64,000 nucleotides of DNA from Parasponia andersonii (GCA_002914805.1 JXTB01000523.1:111911-175910); one strand, 5' to 3'. Positions 34,592 to 47,430 are shown, counted from the first letter of the stretch. The notes: generated from the letters alone by a model not told the origin. A program made the numbers and translations.

Positions 34592-34920
34592 GATCAATGA
34601 CCAAGTGTGTTTCAAACTTATCCTTTTTAGATTGCCTTAAATTATACTACTAAATTACAACTCTATTTGAAGAAAAAATCTATAAAATATAAAAAATAAA
34701 AGAAAAAAAAAACTAAATTTAACATTAAACTTTTATTATCTTGAAAATTTTTTCTGGTTCGGTCACTGCTTGTATTGGTTTTTTTTTTTTTTTTTTTTGT
34801 TAAATGGTTGTATTAATTAGTTCTATATAGTCCAACAAGTTCATGCTAGTGCTATTGTCAATGTATGTACTCTAAAAATGAATCTAAAATCAGATTTTGG
34901 AGCATAAGGTTATATAAATT
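34592..34920. repeat. Tandem duplication, unit 2
   Basis: Second unit of the duplication above, in the same orientation, diverged by point changes and homopolymer lengths (a run of T at about 34778-34798). Non-coding. Confidence 0.8.
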
Positions 34921-35858
34921 GCAGTATTGTTTCCTATAGTACATTTTGTTTTGTTTCTATTACCATTCTAAGATCCTTCTTTTATAGATTTGCCAATCCT
35001 TTCATGTACAGGGCATTTCCTCCCTTCCTTGTCTACATGTGGTGGGGACAGCTTCTTGTTTTACACTCTTGCTTAATTCTATTCTTCTCGAAGATATATT
35101 ATATCCCATGTCTAACAAATTATATATATATATATAAAACCAGACAATGAAGGAAAGAATAGTCAAATCAGGAAGCCAAGAAGATCAATCTCAATGATTT
35201 TATTGAAATAAAAATTCTTCTCTCCCCGAGAAAGAGTTTGTAATCTTTGACTTACAAAGAAATTTTAAAGCCGTTGGCCAACATTATACGCAACATGTAC
35301 ACATGGGGCATGAGTCTGTACGTCAAAATCTGGCATAAAGTAAAAGCTCTTTATTCCTCGTCTCAAAATGAAAACAGGCATTAACACTTTCTTTTATTAA
35401 TTTTTCGTAAATCCACACAAACAGGAAAACATTTCTATTATTTCTGTTGTTAAATCAAAGGAAGGAAATTGCCAATGCTTTAAATCACTTCGATTTTACA
35501 TTGTGCAGATGAGAGAGATAAAAGCTATCAAATCTTCCAAATGGATCTGTGTATTTCAAGCATCAACAACCAAATAAACTAGTTCTCAAAAAAGTTCAGT
35601 GTAGGATATTTGGTAAAGAATCTAAAGGGCAGGATAACACATGAGGACGAGATTAGAAATCTATTCCAACTTCAAACAAAAGTTGCTCTTTGAGTGGAAT
35701 ACATTAAGTCATTATTACTTTTCAAGGGACAAATCTCCGAGAACTTACAAGAACTACAAACCACTTGTTCAAAATATAATGCTCATTTGATGGACCACCA
35801 ATATTACAATCAACATCAACTAAATGTACAATATTGGTTGTTAATACGTGAAATTTTC
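34921..35858. other. AT-rich intergenic DNA, no gene seen
   Basis: No recognisable coding sequence. A short (TA)n run lies near 35122-35137. The open frame at 35694-35894 runs into the LTR start and is not a gene. Confidence 0.5.
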
Positions 35859-36173
35859 TATAAAATCCTAAATTTTATAAAGGTAATTAAGTAATTTTAA
35901 TTCAAATGTATTTTAGTAATTCTATATTTTCGAATTAATTAAATAAAAAATATGAAATTATTTTAAATTAAATTATTGGTGTTGAACCTAGACAAAATAA
36001 AATCTAGGTGCATGTGGGCAAAAGTGAAAAAAAAATTACAAACTAGGGACAAAAGTGTAGTTAAGAAGGGACTAAAGTGAAAAAATCTTTTTAAAATTTA
36101 TGGCCAAAGTGGAATTTCATAACCTCATTTTGTACTTGAATTTCGGGACGAAATTCCTATAAGAATGGGAGAA
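35859..36173 (+). mobile_element. Truncated LTR plus last bases of an internal region
   Basis: 35859-36118 repeats the first ~250 bases of the adjacent LTR (TAAAATCCTAAATTT, GGTAATTAAGTAATTTT, GGTGTTGAACCTAGACAA, GGCCAAAGTGGAATTT). It is followed by 36119-36173, TTGAATTTCGGGACGAAATTC and a purine-rich AAGAATGGGAGAA directly before the next LTR, which looks like the 3' end of a gypsy internal region and its polypurine tract. This is a 5' LTR start joined to an internal 3' end by a large deletion. Confidence 0.7.
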
Positions 36174-38841
36174 TGTAAAATCCTAAATTTTTGTAAGGGT
36201 AATTAAGTAATTTTGCTTCGAGAGCAATTTGGTAATTTATATTTTTGGATTAATAAAATATAAATCAGAAATAAATTTGGTGTTGAATCTAGACAAGATA
36301 AAGTCTAGGTACTTTTGGGGCTAAAGTAAAAAAGAAATTTCAAATTGGGGGCAAAAGTGTAATTAAAGAGGGACTAAAATGAAAGAAATCTTTTAAAATT
36401 AGGGCCAAAGTGGAATTTTAGAAACTTTTTTTTCGGTCGAATCAGATTGCGCCACGTGTCTCACTCCTACAATTTTTGAAAAATTGCATAAAAACCCTCA
36501 AATTCTCTCTTCTTCTCCACGGAAGTCCTCCTGAAACCACCCACGGTCGCTGTTCATCCGAGCCTCCACTGCCCACCGCCATGCCAGACGCGCCTGTCTG
36601 TCGTAACCAGAAGATGCCGACGAACCAGCGCCGGGTGCTGCCGCCGTGAACCGCTGCCTCTCGCCAGAGAAATCGCGGTTGGAATATCGCGCCACTGGAA
36701 CGGTTTTTCGCCCGCCGTGCCGCCGTCCGACATCTGATCACCGCACCACCACCACCGTTGGATTCGTCTCGACTCCAGCTTTGATTTCCGACCACTCTCG
36801 GCCTCCAACTCGGCTCCGGTGAGAAGTTGTCTACTGTAACAATATTTTAATATTTAAATTTTGTGGTATTTTAATAATTAATTTGGAATTGAGTTATTTT
36901 TCTCGAGAAAATTTTACCACGTAATAGAGGAGTTTGAAATACGAAATCTCATGATTTTTAAGTTTTAAAACGATAACCGGAAGGTAGTTAATTATCGGGA
37001 TGAAAATGTGGTATTTTTCTAATTATTTTCAAAATGTGGTATTTTTATAATTTTTGGATTTGGGCCCATTTAGTGTTTGGGATCTCGAAACTGGGTTTTG
37101 ACTTCGAATTTGGACTCAGTGAGGTCGGGACATGAAGTTTGATATAAAATATCACTATTTTCTGAAGTGGCACGATAATCGAGAAAATAGCTCGTGAATT
37201 GCACCATTTTGCGTGCCACGGGCCGGTTCCCGTACCGGGACCCGTTTTTGACAAAATTTTTATCTAAATCAATATTTTTGGGTGTTTTGAATTCAGTGGT
37301 AACCTCTGTTTCTCAATCCGAGGCTCCGTTTGAAAAGTCAACTTTTCAAGTGAACGTGACGAGATTCGAAAACAACTGTCCAAACAACCCGGTGATCAAT
37401 TGGGGATATCTCTAGTGTCGTTAGCTCAGCATAATCACTATTTCGAGGTAGGGGATTCAATTTCCTTGTCTTCTATTATTTTCATTACAATTAGAATTTA
37501 TTCTAAAAAAAATGAAATTTCGTGATTTTATTAAATTGAATTATTTGAATAGTTATTTTAATGAATTATGAATTTGTAAAATATTGTAGACTGCTCTAGA
37601 TATTTTTAAATATGATTTTATACAAGTTTTTATACTTGGAATTTGGTAAAACCATAGAAATTCTACTTTTGGATTTTAAAGTACAAAATGGATTTTAAAT
37701 TAAAAAGTAGAGTATGTCTAGAATGTTAAACTACTGCATGGTTGATTGAGACTCTATATATATTGCACATTTTATACGATTATGCATGAGAATCATCTTA
37801 GGCATCACGGTATTGTAGTAGGTGGACTAGTACACCCGCCTTCTGTGAGAGCCCATAAACTCGCGCGGGGTTTGTTTTCTGACTATCTCCATTCGGTATG
37901 CATAGGCATTCAGTGCCCCTCCAGTTCGGTGGGAGTTGGCACATGGGTGTCCCTCTAATTTTCAGAGATAGATATCAGGCAGAGAGCACTCAATACGTGT
38001 AGTATAAGTTACTCTAGTTGTGATGAGAGGATGAGAACTCATATGATGTGTTGATATATATGATGTGCACTATGCTTATTTTATTATGGTTTTCTATCTG
38101 TTTAAACCCGTATATATAGGTTTTGGTTTGAGCATGATTTTCTGTAAAGATTTTCTATATATTTTTTGAATGCTCCATATTTATTAAAATGCTTTCCAGA
38201 ACTACTAACCACGCAGTTGTATTGAGAATTACTAAAAACTTTTTTCCCAAAAAGGAAATTGAGTTTTCTACTGAGCATTCACGTGTTCACCCCATACTTT
38301 CTCCCTCTTTCAGGTGTCAAATCATTCTATAATAGATATTCGTGTGGCTTGACAAGCATGTTTGGCATATGCTTATAGTTCCAGTTTTCTTCATTGGTTA
38401 GTTCATACTCTATATCATTTTCTCCTTTTCTAAGTCAAATTTATTTAGCCATTAGTAGTATATTTACTGAGTAGATGTATAAAGATGATTTCGATATTTA
38501 ATCGAGTACTTAGACGTAGAAATGATTTTATGAAAATTATTTTAACTATGGGCTTATGGTTTTAAATTGAACACATTCATTAAACTTAATGATTTAAATA
38601 AAAAAATTCTAAAATTAATTATTTATCATTTCTCTCAATTTAAAGTTAAAAATATCTTGGAAATTTAAAACTAGTAGATAATATTATAATTTCTCGAGTT
38701 GGTCTAATATTAAAATTTACTTACTCTTGAGGACTAAAAATTAAATTTTAAGTACTCGATTTTTTTTGAAAATTTTGAGAATTTCTGTTTATCACTGTTT
38801 TCACTTAAATTTACTAAAAGTTTGGATTTTCAGTCGTGACA
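36174..38841 (+). mobile_element. Tekay-like LTR (3' LTR of a deleted element)
   Basis: Starts TGTAAAATCC and ends CAGTCGTGACA, 2668 bases. It carries the shared words GATGAGAGGATGAGAACTC (38023-38040) and TGAGC...TTCACC...TTTCAGGT (38263-38315). Open frames on both strands around 36442-36808 and 37746-37958 are not genes. A related LTR lies in opposite orientation at 42413-44819, and part of another at 46640-47430. Confidence 0.8.
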
Positions 38842-40995
38842 GTAAAATTTAGTTTTAAAATAATATTAAAGTTAATGGAAAAACAAAATATAGATATAAA
38901 TACCAATAAAAATAAAGTTTAGAAATTACCTCACAAGATTGCCAAAACTTGTAGAAATCACCAAATGATCAACCTAAATTTTAACTATACCAAAAAGAAA
39001 CAATAACATATGGAAATTTATATCTTATTTTCTTTTAAGTTCAAGAAACAAAACCAACGCATTACAAAAATATAAAATCCGAAATGCAAACTGTAAAAAA
39101 AAACCCCGAAACATAAATGAAAAAAAAAAGTATTTGAAATGTTCTAAAAGTCCGAAATAAATAAGCACTAGCTAGCTATAAAGAAGGGAATAAATAAATA
39201 AACTATGATAAAAATAATAATAACGAGGATCCACATATAAAAATAGCAAACAATCTAAGGCACTCTAATTTGTCCCTTTTCCATATCTGTACATGTGTAA
39301 TTAAAAGATTATGTACTTTTCTTTCCTTGTCCGTGAATTATGGATTGCACAAAGATAAGTAAAACTTCTCTCACTGACCATAAATAAACCCTTTTATTTT
39401 TTTCTTAAATCTTTAATAATTAGCAATTAAAATATTATAAGAATGTAATTTATGTTGTTTTCTTTTATTTATTTTTATATGGATTTATGAAGGTATAATT
39501 TAATTAACTGGTGTGAGATTTTGGAAGTAGATACCAAAATGGGGGGTTTTATATATATGTGTGGTGTGGTAGCGAGGGGGGTGGTGAACTGCTTTTGCAG
39601 GGGCACCGCTCCAATAATATTTTGTCATCTGAGAAGTAGACAAAGGCAATATATAATAACTGGATTTTGTTTCTTCAATTTGAAGCAGGGAGTGATTTGA
39701 AAATAATAATAATAATAATAATAAAATTGAAGCAGGAGGGACAGCTGCACCCTCTTCTCTCCACCTCCAAAGGGCCCTCTTCTCTGGATACTTCTCTGCT
39801 ACTACTTTCAATTATTGTCCTCATTTACTGCTTTCTGTTCATGTATGGATACCCTTTCTCTAATTTGTTTTCTAGTGTGTGTGTGTCAAGAGCTTTGATT
39901 TGTGGATTTCCTTTCAAATTGATTGTTACGTTGTAATCATATTACTATTTAAACGATCACAGAAAGTAATTATATCGTGATTGTGAACAGAAAAATAAAT
40001 TGTTAACGTTAATTATAAGGTGTATATATTTGAAGCACAAGCCACGCATGAAATTTTACAACGACTAAGGCTACCTTTTATATTTAGTAACTGGGAAGTG
40101 GGAAATTTTTATCAATATTGTTCATAAAATGTATTAGGTACAAGTTTGAAGGAGAGGTTAGTCACCTGTGTTTATTAGTATATGCGTTATTTTAATTTCT
40201 TTTTTAAACGAAAATGGTTCATTTAATTTTTTTTTTTTTTTTGGTTTTTGAAGAGGGTTCATTTTAATTTGAAAGTATAATGTTTGGAGAAAAGGTATAC
40301 ATATATAGTACCGCTACAGTATGGCAATTTTTTTTTTCTCATCAAGAGAAACTAAAATTAACGTAGAATTCAATCTATAATTATAAAAATAAATAATATC
40401 ATATAATTCTTGTTAAATTTAATTATAAATATCGAATTAAAATCTAAAATATGGTCAATAATGTTTTCCTGTAATTAGGAAAAAATCTAATTGTAATCAT
40501 TTTTTTAAAAGGTATTTTAATCGTTTTCATTCATATATATACTTCTAAATGAAAAAAAGATATATATATATATATATATATGGATTATATCAAATATATT
40601 AAAAACCATTTGTTTAATGGTCCCATTCATATTGCTTTCAATTGGTACGTACTTCGTTTTCACTATTACCGCTTATATATTAAAAACCATTTGTTAGTGC
40701 AATAATTGCACTTTCTGTAACAAACCATATCGACTATTGTTAGCGTAAGTTTTCCACACTATTCAGAGAATTATTATAAGCGTACAGACAAACACCAAGT
40801 GACCCTATTTATTTAATTAATTAGAAACTTACTTGAAGATTTTTGAAAATTTGAAAAGTAATTCGCGTATATATAATTTATATATGTGTGTGTTCGTAAT
40901 TCGTATTAAAAATATGTAAATATTCAGCCCACATTGAATGAACGCGAGAGAAAAAAAAAAACCTAAAAGAAAAGAATGCCAACATATATATATAT
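38842..40995. other. AT-rich spacer between inverted LTRs
   Basis: No gene is recognised. It has an (AAT)n run at about 39703-39726, a (TA)n run at 40558-40581, and a short repeated ATATTAAAAACCATTTGTT word at about 40595 and 40677. The open frames at 39500-39936 have no domain. Confidence 0.5.
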
Positions 40996-41185
40996 ATGTA
41001 CTAATTTAGTATGTATTTTTTTTTTATTTATACATAAGTATCAATTTAACTAATAAAAATTTATTATGTATATTTTTTATAATAAAAAATAAGAAACAAA
41101 AATAACATTAATAATGCACGTATTTTTATGTATTTTATTATAATTATTATGTCACTATTAGATGATGATCTATTTATATACGCTT
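40996..41185. mobile_element. MITE-like AT-rich repeat, copy 4
   Basis: ACTAATTTAGTATGTATTTT, TTTATTTATACATAAGTATC, CTAATAAAAATTTATTATGT and a TTTTATAATAAAAAATAA block parallel the copy at 31283. Confidence 0.5.
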
Positions 41186-41370
41186 CATAACCTTTAATTT
41201 AAAAATCTTTACTATTTTATAATTCAAGAGTCAAATGTACGTATATATTATTGTTCAATACCCGTTTTTTTTTTACCAATAATTAGTAAGTTAAAATTAG
41301 AAGGGATAACTTGACTTTTTCATTAAATTCTAAGTTAAATATTCTGTATTACTTGATAAATCAATATATT

Positions 41371-41865
41371 CAGTGACAAAGCCAGAAATTTTTTTCAAGA
41401 GAGGCAAAATCTAATGCTAAATTTAGTTTTTTTTTTCTTCTTTTTTACTTATATTGTGTTTCTTCAATTCTTTTAAATAGATTTGTAATTGAGAAATATA
41501 ATTTAGGAAAATTCTAAAAATAGTAATTTTTAAACACATATAGTCAATGAACCAAAATATGATTAAAATGATTTTTTCACAGTGAAGTCCAAATAAGAAT
41601 AATTCATAAATGTATGGAAAAAGAATCAAGTAATTAAGAATAATATAAGTAAAGTTTAAAAATTGTGAAATTTAATGGGGGCAAATGAGAAACATTGTTG
41701 AATTTTTTATGAGATATGTGAGTGAATTTTTAAATTATCAAAATTTAGGAAGGCGAATAAGAGATAAAATTGAATATTTTATCAACAAAAGGGTAAAAGT
41801 TAAAATTTTAAAAAGTTGAAGAGGGGCATATGCTCCCTGCGCCTAAGGTGGCTCCGTCCATCAAT
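41371..41865. mobile_element. Short element with CAGTGAC...GGAGCCA-type inverted ends
   Basis: The left end reads TCAGTGACAAAGCCAGAA and the right end GGTGGCTCCGTCCATC, imperfect inverted repeats of the form common in plant non-autonomous elements. The left 60 bases are the reverse complement of part of the tandem duplication at 34320-34370. The interior is AT-rich and non-coding, and the open frame at 41423-41629 is not a gene. Confidence 0.45.
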
Positions 41866-41984
41866 ATATATAATTACTTCATTTGTACAATTTTGTTGAT
41901 TTTAAATGTACTAATTATTGTAGTTGAATTTATGTGATCACTTTTAATTTCTCCGCACATATAAATATATATCCATATATATTG

Positions 41985-42225
41985 GTCACCGATACAATAG
42001 GTATTTTTCTTTTTGAAGAAAGGTATTATTTTTGTACTTATAAATAGGTATTTTTTAAGTCATTAGATTATTATTTAATGACTATAATAAAGTGTATCAT
42101 TAATAATTTTTCTCTCTTCTCTATTTTGAAAATATGTGCATACTTAATTTCAATTGGTCAAAACAATACCTATTTATAAGTTAAAAAAAATTACTTACTA
42201 GATTGATATAGCAGTAAATACTATA
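41985..42225. mobile_element. MITE-like AT-rich repeat, copy 5, with inverted ends
   Basis: The left end CACCGATACAATAGGTATTTTT and the right end ATACCTATTTATAAG...TTACTTACTAGATTGATATAG are imperfect inverted repeats, which supports a DNA-element origin for the family. A TTTAAGTCATTAGATTATTATT-type middle is present. Confidence 0.5.
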
Positions 42226-42412
42226 AATTAACTGAGTTAAGAAAGAACATGTTTTTTTTTTTTAATATACCATGGAAATTTAAGGATAAGTCAAATTTTG
42301 CTTTTTTTTTTTCCCCTAGGAGACGGATATGGTATATTTTAAGAGATACTATAGACGCAAAAATATGTCATACCGTGGTGTACTCAATTCTTTCAAATTC
42401 TTTATACATATA

Positions 42413-44819
42413 TGTCATGACAGAAAATCTATGGCCATAACTTTTAGTAAATTTAAGTGAAAACAGTGATAAACAGAAATTTTCAAAATTTTCAGAAAAA
42501 ATCGAGTACTTAAAATTTAAGTTTTAATCCTCAAGAGTAAGTAAATTTTAATATTGGACCAACTCGAGAAATTATAATATTATCGACTAGTTTTAAATTT
42601 CTAAAGTAATTTTAATGTTAAATTTAGAGAAATGATAAATAATAATTTTAGAAACTTTTTATTTAAATCATTAAGTTTAATGAAAGTGTTCAATCTAAAA
42701 CCATAGGCCCATAGTTAAAATAATTTTCATAAAATCATTTCTATGTCTAAGTACTCGATTAAATATCGAAATTATCCTCATACTTCCACTCAGTAAATAT
42801 ACTACTAATGGCTAAATAAATTTGACTTAGAAAAGGGAAAAATGATATAGAGTATGAACCAACCAATGAAGAGGACTGAAACTGCAAGCATATGCCAAAC
42901 ATGCTTGCCAAGCCACACGAATATCTATCACAGAATAATTTGACACCTGAAAGGGGAAGGAAGTAGGGGATGAGCACGTGAATGCTCAGTAGAAAACTCA
43001 ATTACCTTTTTGGGAAAATTTGTTTTAGTAATTCTCAATACAACTGCATGGTTAGTAGTTCTGGAAAGCATTTTAATAAATATAGAGCATTCAAAATATA
43101 TATAAAAAATCTTTATAGAAAATCATGCTCAAACCAAAACCAGATATATATCCATGTTAAAACAAATAGTAAACCATACTAAAACAAGCATAGTGCACAT
43201 CACATAAATCAACACATCACATGAGTTTTCATCCTCTCATCACAACTAGAGTAACTTATACTACATGTATTGAGTGCTCTCTGCCTGACATCTATCTCTG
43301 AAAACCGGAGAGACACCCATGTGTCAACTCCTATCGAACCGGAGGAGTACCGAATGCCTACGCTTAACGAATGGAGATAGTCAGAAAACAAACCCCGCGT
43401 GGGTTTACGGGCTCTCACGGAAGGTGGGTATACTAGTCCACCTACTATAATACTGTGATGCTTGAGACGACTCTTATGCATGATTGTATAAAATGTGCAA
43501 TATATATACAGTCTCAAACAACCATGCAGTAGTTTAACATTCTAAACATGCTCTGATTTTTAATCAAAATCTATTTTGTACTTTAAAATCCAAAAGTACA
43601 GTTTCTATGGTTTTACCAAATTCCAAGTATAAAAACTTATATAAAATCATATTTAAAAATATCTAGAGCAGTCCACAATGTTTCATAAATTCATAGTTCA
43701 TTAAAATAACTATTCAAATAATTCAATTTAATAAAATCACGAAATTTCATTTTCAGAATGAATTCCAATTTTAATATAAATAATAGAAAACAAGGAAATT
43801 GAATCCCCTACCTCAATTGAGTATTCAAATAGTGCTACGGAGCTATAGAGAAAGTTTGATATCATTTGGGTATCGTTTGGAAGATCGGGCATCGTTTTAG
43901 AGTCTTTGATCGATAGGTTTGAAAACTCGATTTTCAATCGAAGCTTCAGATCGTTAAACGAACTTCACCACTGAATTCAGGGCACCCAAAAATGTCAGGT
44001 TAGATATATAGTTCAACTGATTCGGGCTCGGGTCGAACCCGGGCCCACAACACACAAAACGAGACGATCTAAGTTGTTAGATTTAGATTTTCTTGCCCGT
44101 CACCAAATATAGATAATATATATATTTATATATATATATATATATATCAAAATTTTTGTTTTCACGAATACATCATAAATATGAGGTTTATTTTACGATC
44201 TAACGGTCGGATTGAAAAATTTAAATATAAAACGAAAACAGCTCAAAATTAACAAAAATGACAAAATTCAATCCAGACAATATTGAGTCAAGATATATAT
44301 ACTATGTTGAAGATCGTGACGAGACGAGTCAAACCCGACCAGTTTCACGGCGAAACGTTGCCAGATCGGCGCCGGCGAGCTTCGGAAGCCGCAACGTTTT
44401 TCGGCTATTTCCAGTGAACGGCGAGCTTTCAGGCGGCGGGATCTGCGATGCGGTGATCGTCCAAAGCTAGCCTCTCTTCGCCGGCCGGTGGCGGTCCTCG
44501 TCGACGTCGGGAGAAGCTTCGTCGGAGCAACACCAGAAATCGGTGTTTTTGGCTGGTAAATCGCGGGAGAGGAGAGAGAAGGAGTTGAGAGAGAAAGATG
44601 CAGTCCACATGTCTGCTCTTAAATGGGCAGTACAATTTTTTTAAAAATTACATATAAGTCCCTAATTTTAAAATTTTATTTCAAAATAGTTCTTTAATTT
44701 TACAAATTAATCACTCTATCAAAATTTCTTTCAAATTAACTCAAAATTTGAATTTTTAATTAAATTTATATATATTTTTAAAAAACTAAAATACCGTTCC
44801 AAAATTTAAGGGGTTTTCA
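42413..44819 (-). mobile_element. Tekay-like LTR, inverted relative to 36174-38841
   Basis: On the minus strand it runs from TGAAAACCCC at 44819 to CTGTCATGACA at 42413, about 2400 bases. It is homologous along its length to the LTR at 36174: both have the CTGAGCATTCACGTG block, the TGATGAGAGGATGAAAACTC word (43222-43243), and a short open frame starting M-R-L-Y-I-Y-C-T-F-Y. No internal region or matching target-site duplication is seen. This is a solo LTR or a rearranged partner. Confidence 0.75.
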
Positions 44820-45939
44820 TGTATACACGAAGCGGCAATAGAAAATAGCGAGCTTTCTAGAATTACTGTTAGTGAGCTAGGGGTCGTACGTAATCTTTTA
44901 AGACGACAGTCTGCGAAAGATGTAATATTATATAAACAAATTTATTCTTGATGATTAAAAACCATGCAAAAGCAACAAAAACCCACATGTTTAAAAAATC
45001 TGATCATGAATAGTGATTTGTCTCCTATTAAGATGTTAACTGCCCAAATTAAGACAGATGCCAATTGTAAGAACGTCTCCCTATGGTGGAACTTAATTAA
45101 TTTAGTTCATGAGGAATATTAGGCTATAATAACAAAGCTATGATTAAGCAATATTAAGAATCATCTAATGTTAATAAATTAATACTATTAGAGATAGTAG
45201 TTTTTTTTCTTTTGAAAGTATTAAAGATAGTAGTTTACAGGGCATAATATGCTGATTTTCCCTTTCAGGTAGTCAAGATTGTTCTTGTTGCCTAATATGG
45301 AAAAGGAACGACAAGAAAGGTCGGCAGATATTCTTTTGTTCACGCTTCAAAACAACCAACAAATCTTTCTCTCTCTCGTACAAACATTCACGATTTACAC
45401 TTACACACACAAAATTAATAAATAAATAAAATTTATTTTTTTTCGTTTTCATATAATTGTTAGGTTAATATTGGGAGTGGGAATAAGATCGGATTGAACC
45501 CAAAACCTCATATTCCACAAAGAGGAATTTTCGCCACTCTAGCTATGACATTGCATATTTTCGATGAATTAGCTAGTAATAATATTTTTTTTCCTCATCG
45601 GCCATTGTTATTGTTAATTTAATTATGAGAAAAGGAAAAGAAAATACATATAAAAGTAGATTAGAAGAAGAAGAGAAAAATTACAAATAAATAATCACAT
45701 AATTAACTATGATCAGTTAATTCCTCAGCAAGAGATCAAGCCAAAAAAAACTAATGTACTGGCCCCTGCCCCCGGGATTGAAATTTAAAAGGCATCTATA
45801 CTACGTGTAGCTTGAGATAAAAGTGGGTCAGTCTCTACCGAGTCTGAAGATTTTGTGGAAAGCTCATTATCATCATTATTAATGCAAACTATATTTTGTT
45901 TAAGATCATTACTATTAATTATGTGTTCAAAACCCTTTT
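44820..45939. other. Intergenic DNA, no gene seen
   Basis: AT-rich. No domain, repeat ends or RNA gene is recognised. The sequence around 45240-45380 is less AT-rich but has no coding pattern. Confidence 0.45.
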
Positions 45940-46600
45940 TTACTCATCCGATTGTGACGACGGCGGCGAAGATATTGGCAATGGCGGAGCCTCCTTCTTA
46001 CTAATTTTGTCATGACTACAACCATTATAAGTATCATTGTTTCCTATGAGCTCTCTAGCTCTCTCCACTTGAACCATCCAATCTGTTGTGCTGAGAACGT
46101 AAGGCATGAGAAAAGCGCAAGCAAGCCGAGCCACAACCCGGGTAAGCCCAATTTAAACACAAACGCCAGAAAAACTGTCACTGGCATGCCCACAAAGTAG
46201 AATGACCCCAAGCTGATGTTGGCTCCGGCAGTTGGCCTTGCACTGCCCCTGAGGACCCCACACCCGGTGGTCTGCAGGCAGTTCCCTACCTCGTAGAGCC
46301 TCATGATGGGCAATGCCACCGTGGTGAGCTCGATTATCTCAGCGTCGTTGGTGAAGAGGCGGCCCGAGTAGTGCCTCGGAGAGGTGGCAAAAACCATTGC
46401 TGCCAGGTCCACCAAGGCCACGAGGAATAATGACACGATAATCGAAATGCAGGCCTTGGTGGGCCTGTTGGCGCCCAACTCGAGACCAACAGGAGTGGAG
46501 ACGCCTAGGCTTAGCGAGGATAGGAACACGTAGACCAACGAGATGGTTGTTGAAAAATGGGTTAAGAAATTAGTCAAGTGACTTTTCCACTCAAGCTTCA
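45940..46600 (-). pseudogene. MATE (DETOXIFICATION-type) transporter, C-terminal half, frameshifted
   Basis: The minus-strand frame begins at about 46560 inside the seventh membrane segment with S-L-V-Y-V-F-L-S-S-L-S-L-G-V-S-T, then the MATE signature E-L-G-A-N-R-P, I-M-R-L-Y-E-V-G-N-C-L-Q-T-T-G-C-G-V-L-R-G, and a late membrane segment ending G-L-W-L-G-L-L-A. A small deletion near 46105-46125 shifts the frame, and homology resumes as C-A-F-L-M-P-Y-V-L-S-T-T-D-W-M-V-Q-V-E-R-A. MATE proteins are 12-segment drug/metabolite-proton antiporters of about 500 residues, and here the N-terminal half is missing. Residues before S-L-V-Y-V are unrelated, so the break is at about 46555. Confidence 0.8.
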
Positions 46601-46639
46601 CATATAAAAATAGAGGTTTAGATATATATTTTGTCATAT

Positions 46640-47430
46640 CTTAACGTGGGACCGGCTTATGGTACGAAAAATAGTACAATTTATGCTACGAAATTTCAAT
46701 TTTCGTTATATAACGAAATATAATGATATTTTATATCAAAATTTATGTCTTGACCTCATTAAGTCCAAATTCGAAATCAAAACTCAGTTTCGAAGTCCCT
46801 AGCATTAGTTAAGTCCAAAAATCCAAGAATTACATAAATACCACCTTTTGAACATAATTAGAAAATGTCATTTTTTTCTAATTACTATTTACCGCACTTA
46901 CGGTTACCTTTTTTACTTTTACCAACTATAATTATTCATAATTTTTAACCGTCTTTCACTCCAGGTATTTACCTTGGATAAATAAATTATTTAATCAAAA
47001 TAATAGCGTGAATATTATTTTTTACATAGTTGGTAAAAACAGTAAAAATGGTTAAAACTTACCGAAGATGAATTTTAATGTGAAACTACCTGGATTTGAT
47101 CGGCGACGACGAGATGGAGCTTTACTTGCTAGAGGTGTCCAAAACAGAGGTCGGACGGTGCTCAGGTGACCGGAAAACCTCACCGGAAGCAGAATCCTTG
47201 CAGGGCCGCTACGGCTTCGTTTGAGGTCGAAACGAGGCAGGACTGATGGCGTTGGATTCTTCTTCGAAAGCCCTTCGACGCAGGCTGGTGTGTCAGCCGA
47301 GGCAGGCGACTGTAGCGGCAGCAAATCCGGCGTTTTTTCTCTATTTCTCTCTCTCTCAAGCCCCTATTTGCTGAAAATTTGAACTTCTGAAAGGTTTTTA
47401 AGAAAAATTGGGCATTGTTATAAAATATTA
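46640..47430 (-). mobile_element. Fragment of a Tekay-like LTR
   Basis: Reverse-complement similarity to roughly 36490-37240 of the LTR at 36174, including the repeated ATGTGGTATTTTT-type words, the GTTTTGACTTCGAATTTGGAC counterpart and a GC-rich CGACGACGAG region. It has no LTR ends. It abuts the broken MATE gene. The open frame at 47052-47324 lies in it and is not a gene. Confidence 0.65.

Noticed and set aside
36442-36808. Arginine/glycine-rich minus-strand open frames up to 117 codons
   Set aside because: Inside a Tekay LTR. GC-rich LTR sequence opens several overlapping frames and none shows a domain.
37746-37958. Short open frame starting M-R-L-Y-I-Y-C-T-F-Y, also present at 43517-43209
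   Set aside because: Conserved only because both lie at the same place in homologous LTRs. No evidence of coding constraint.
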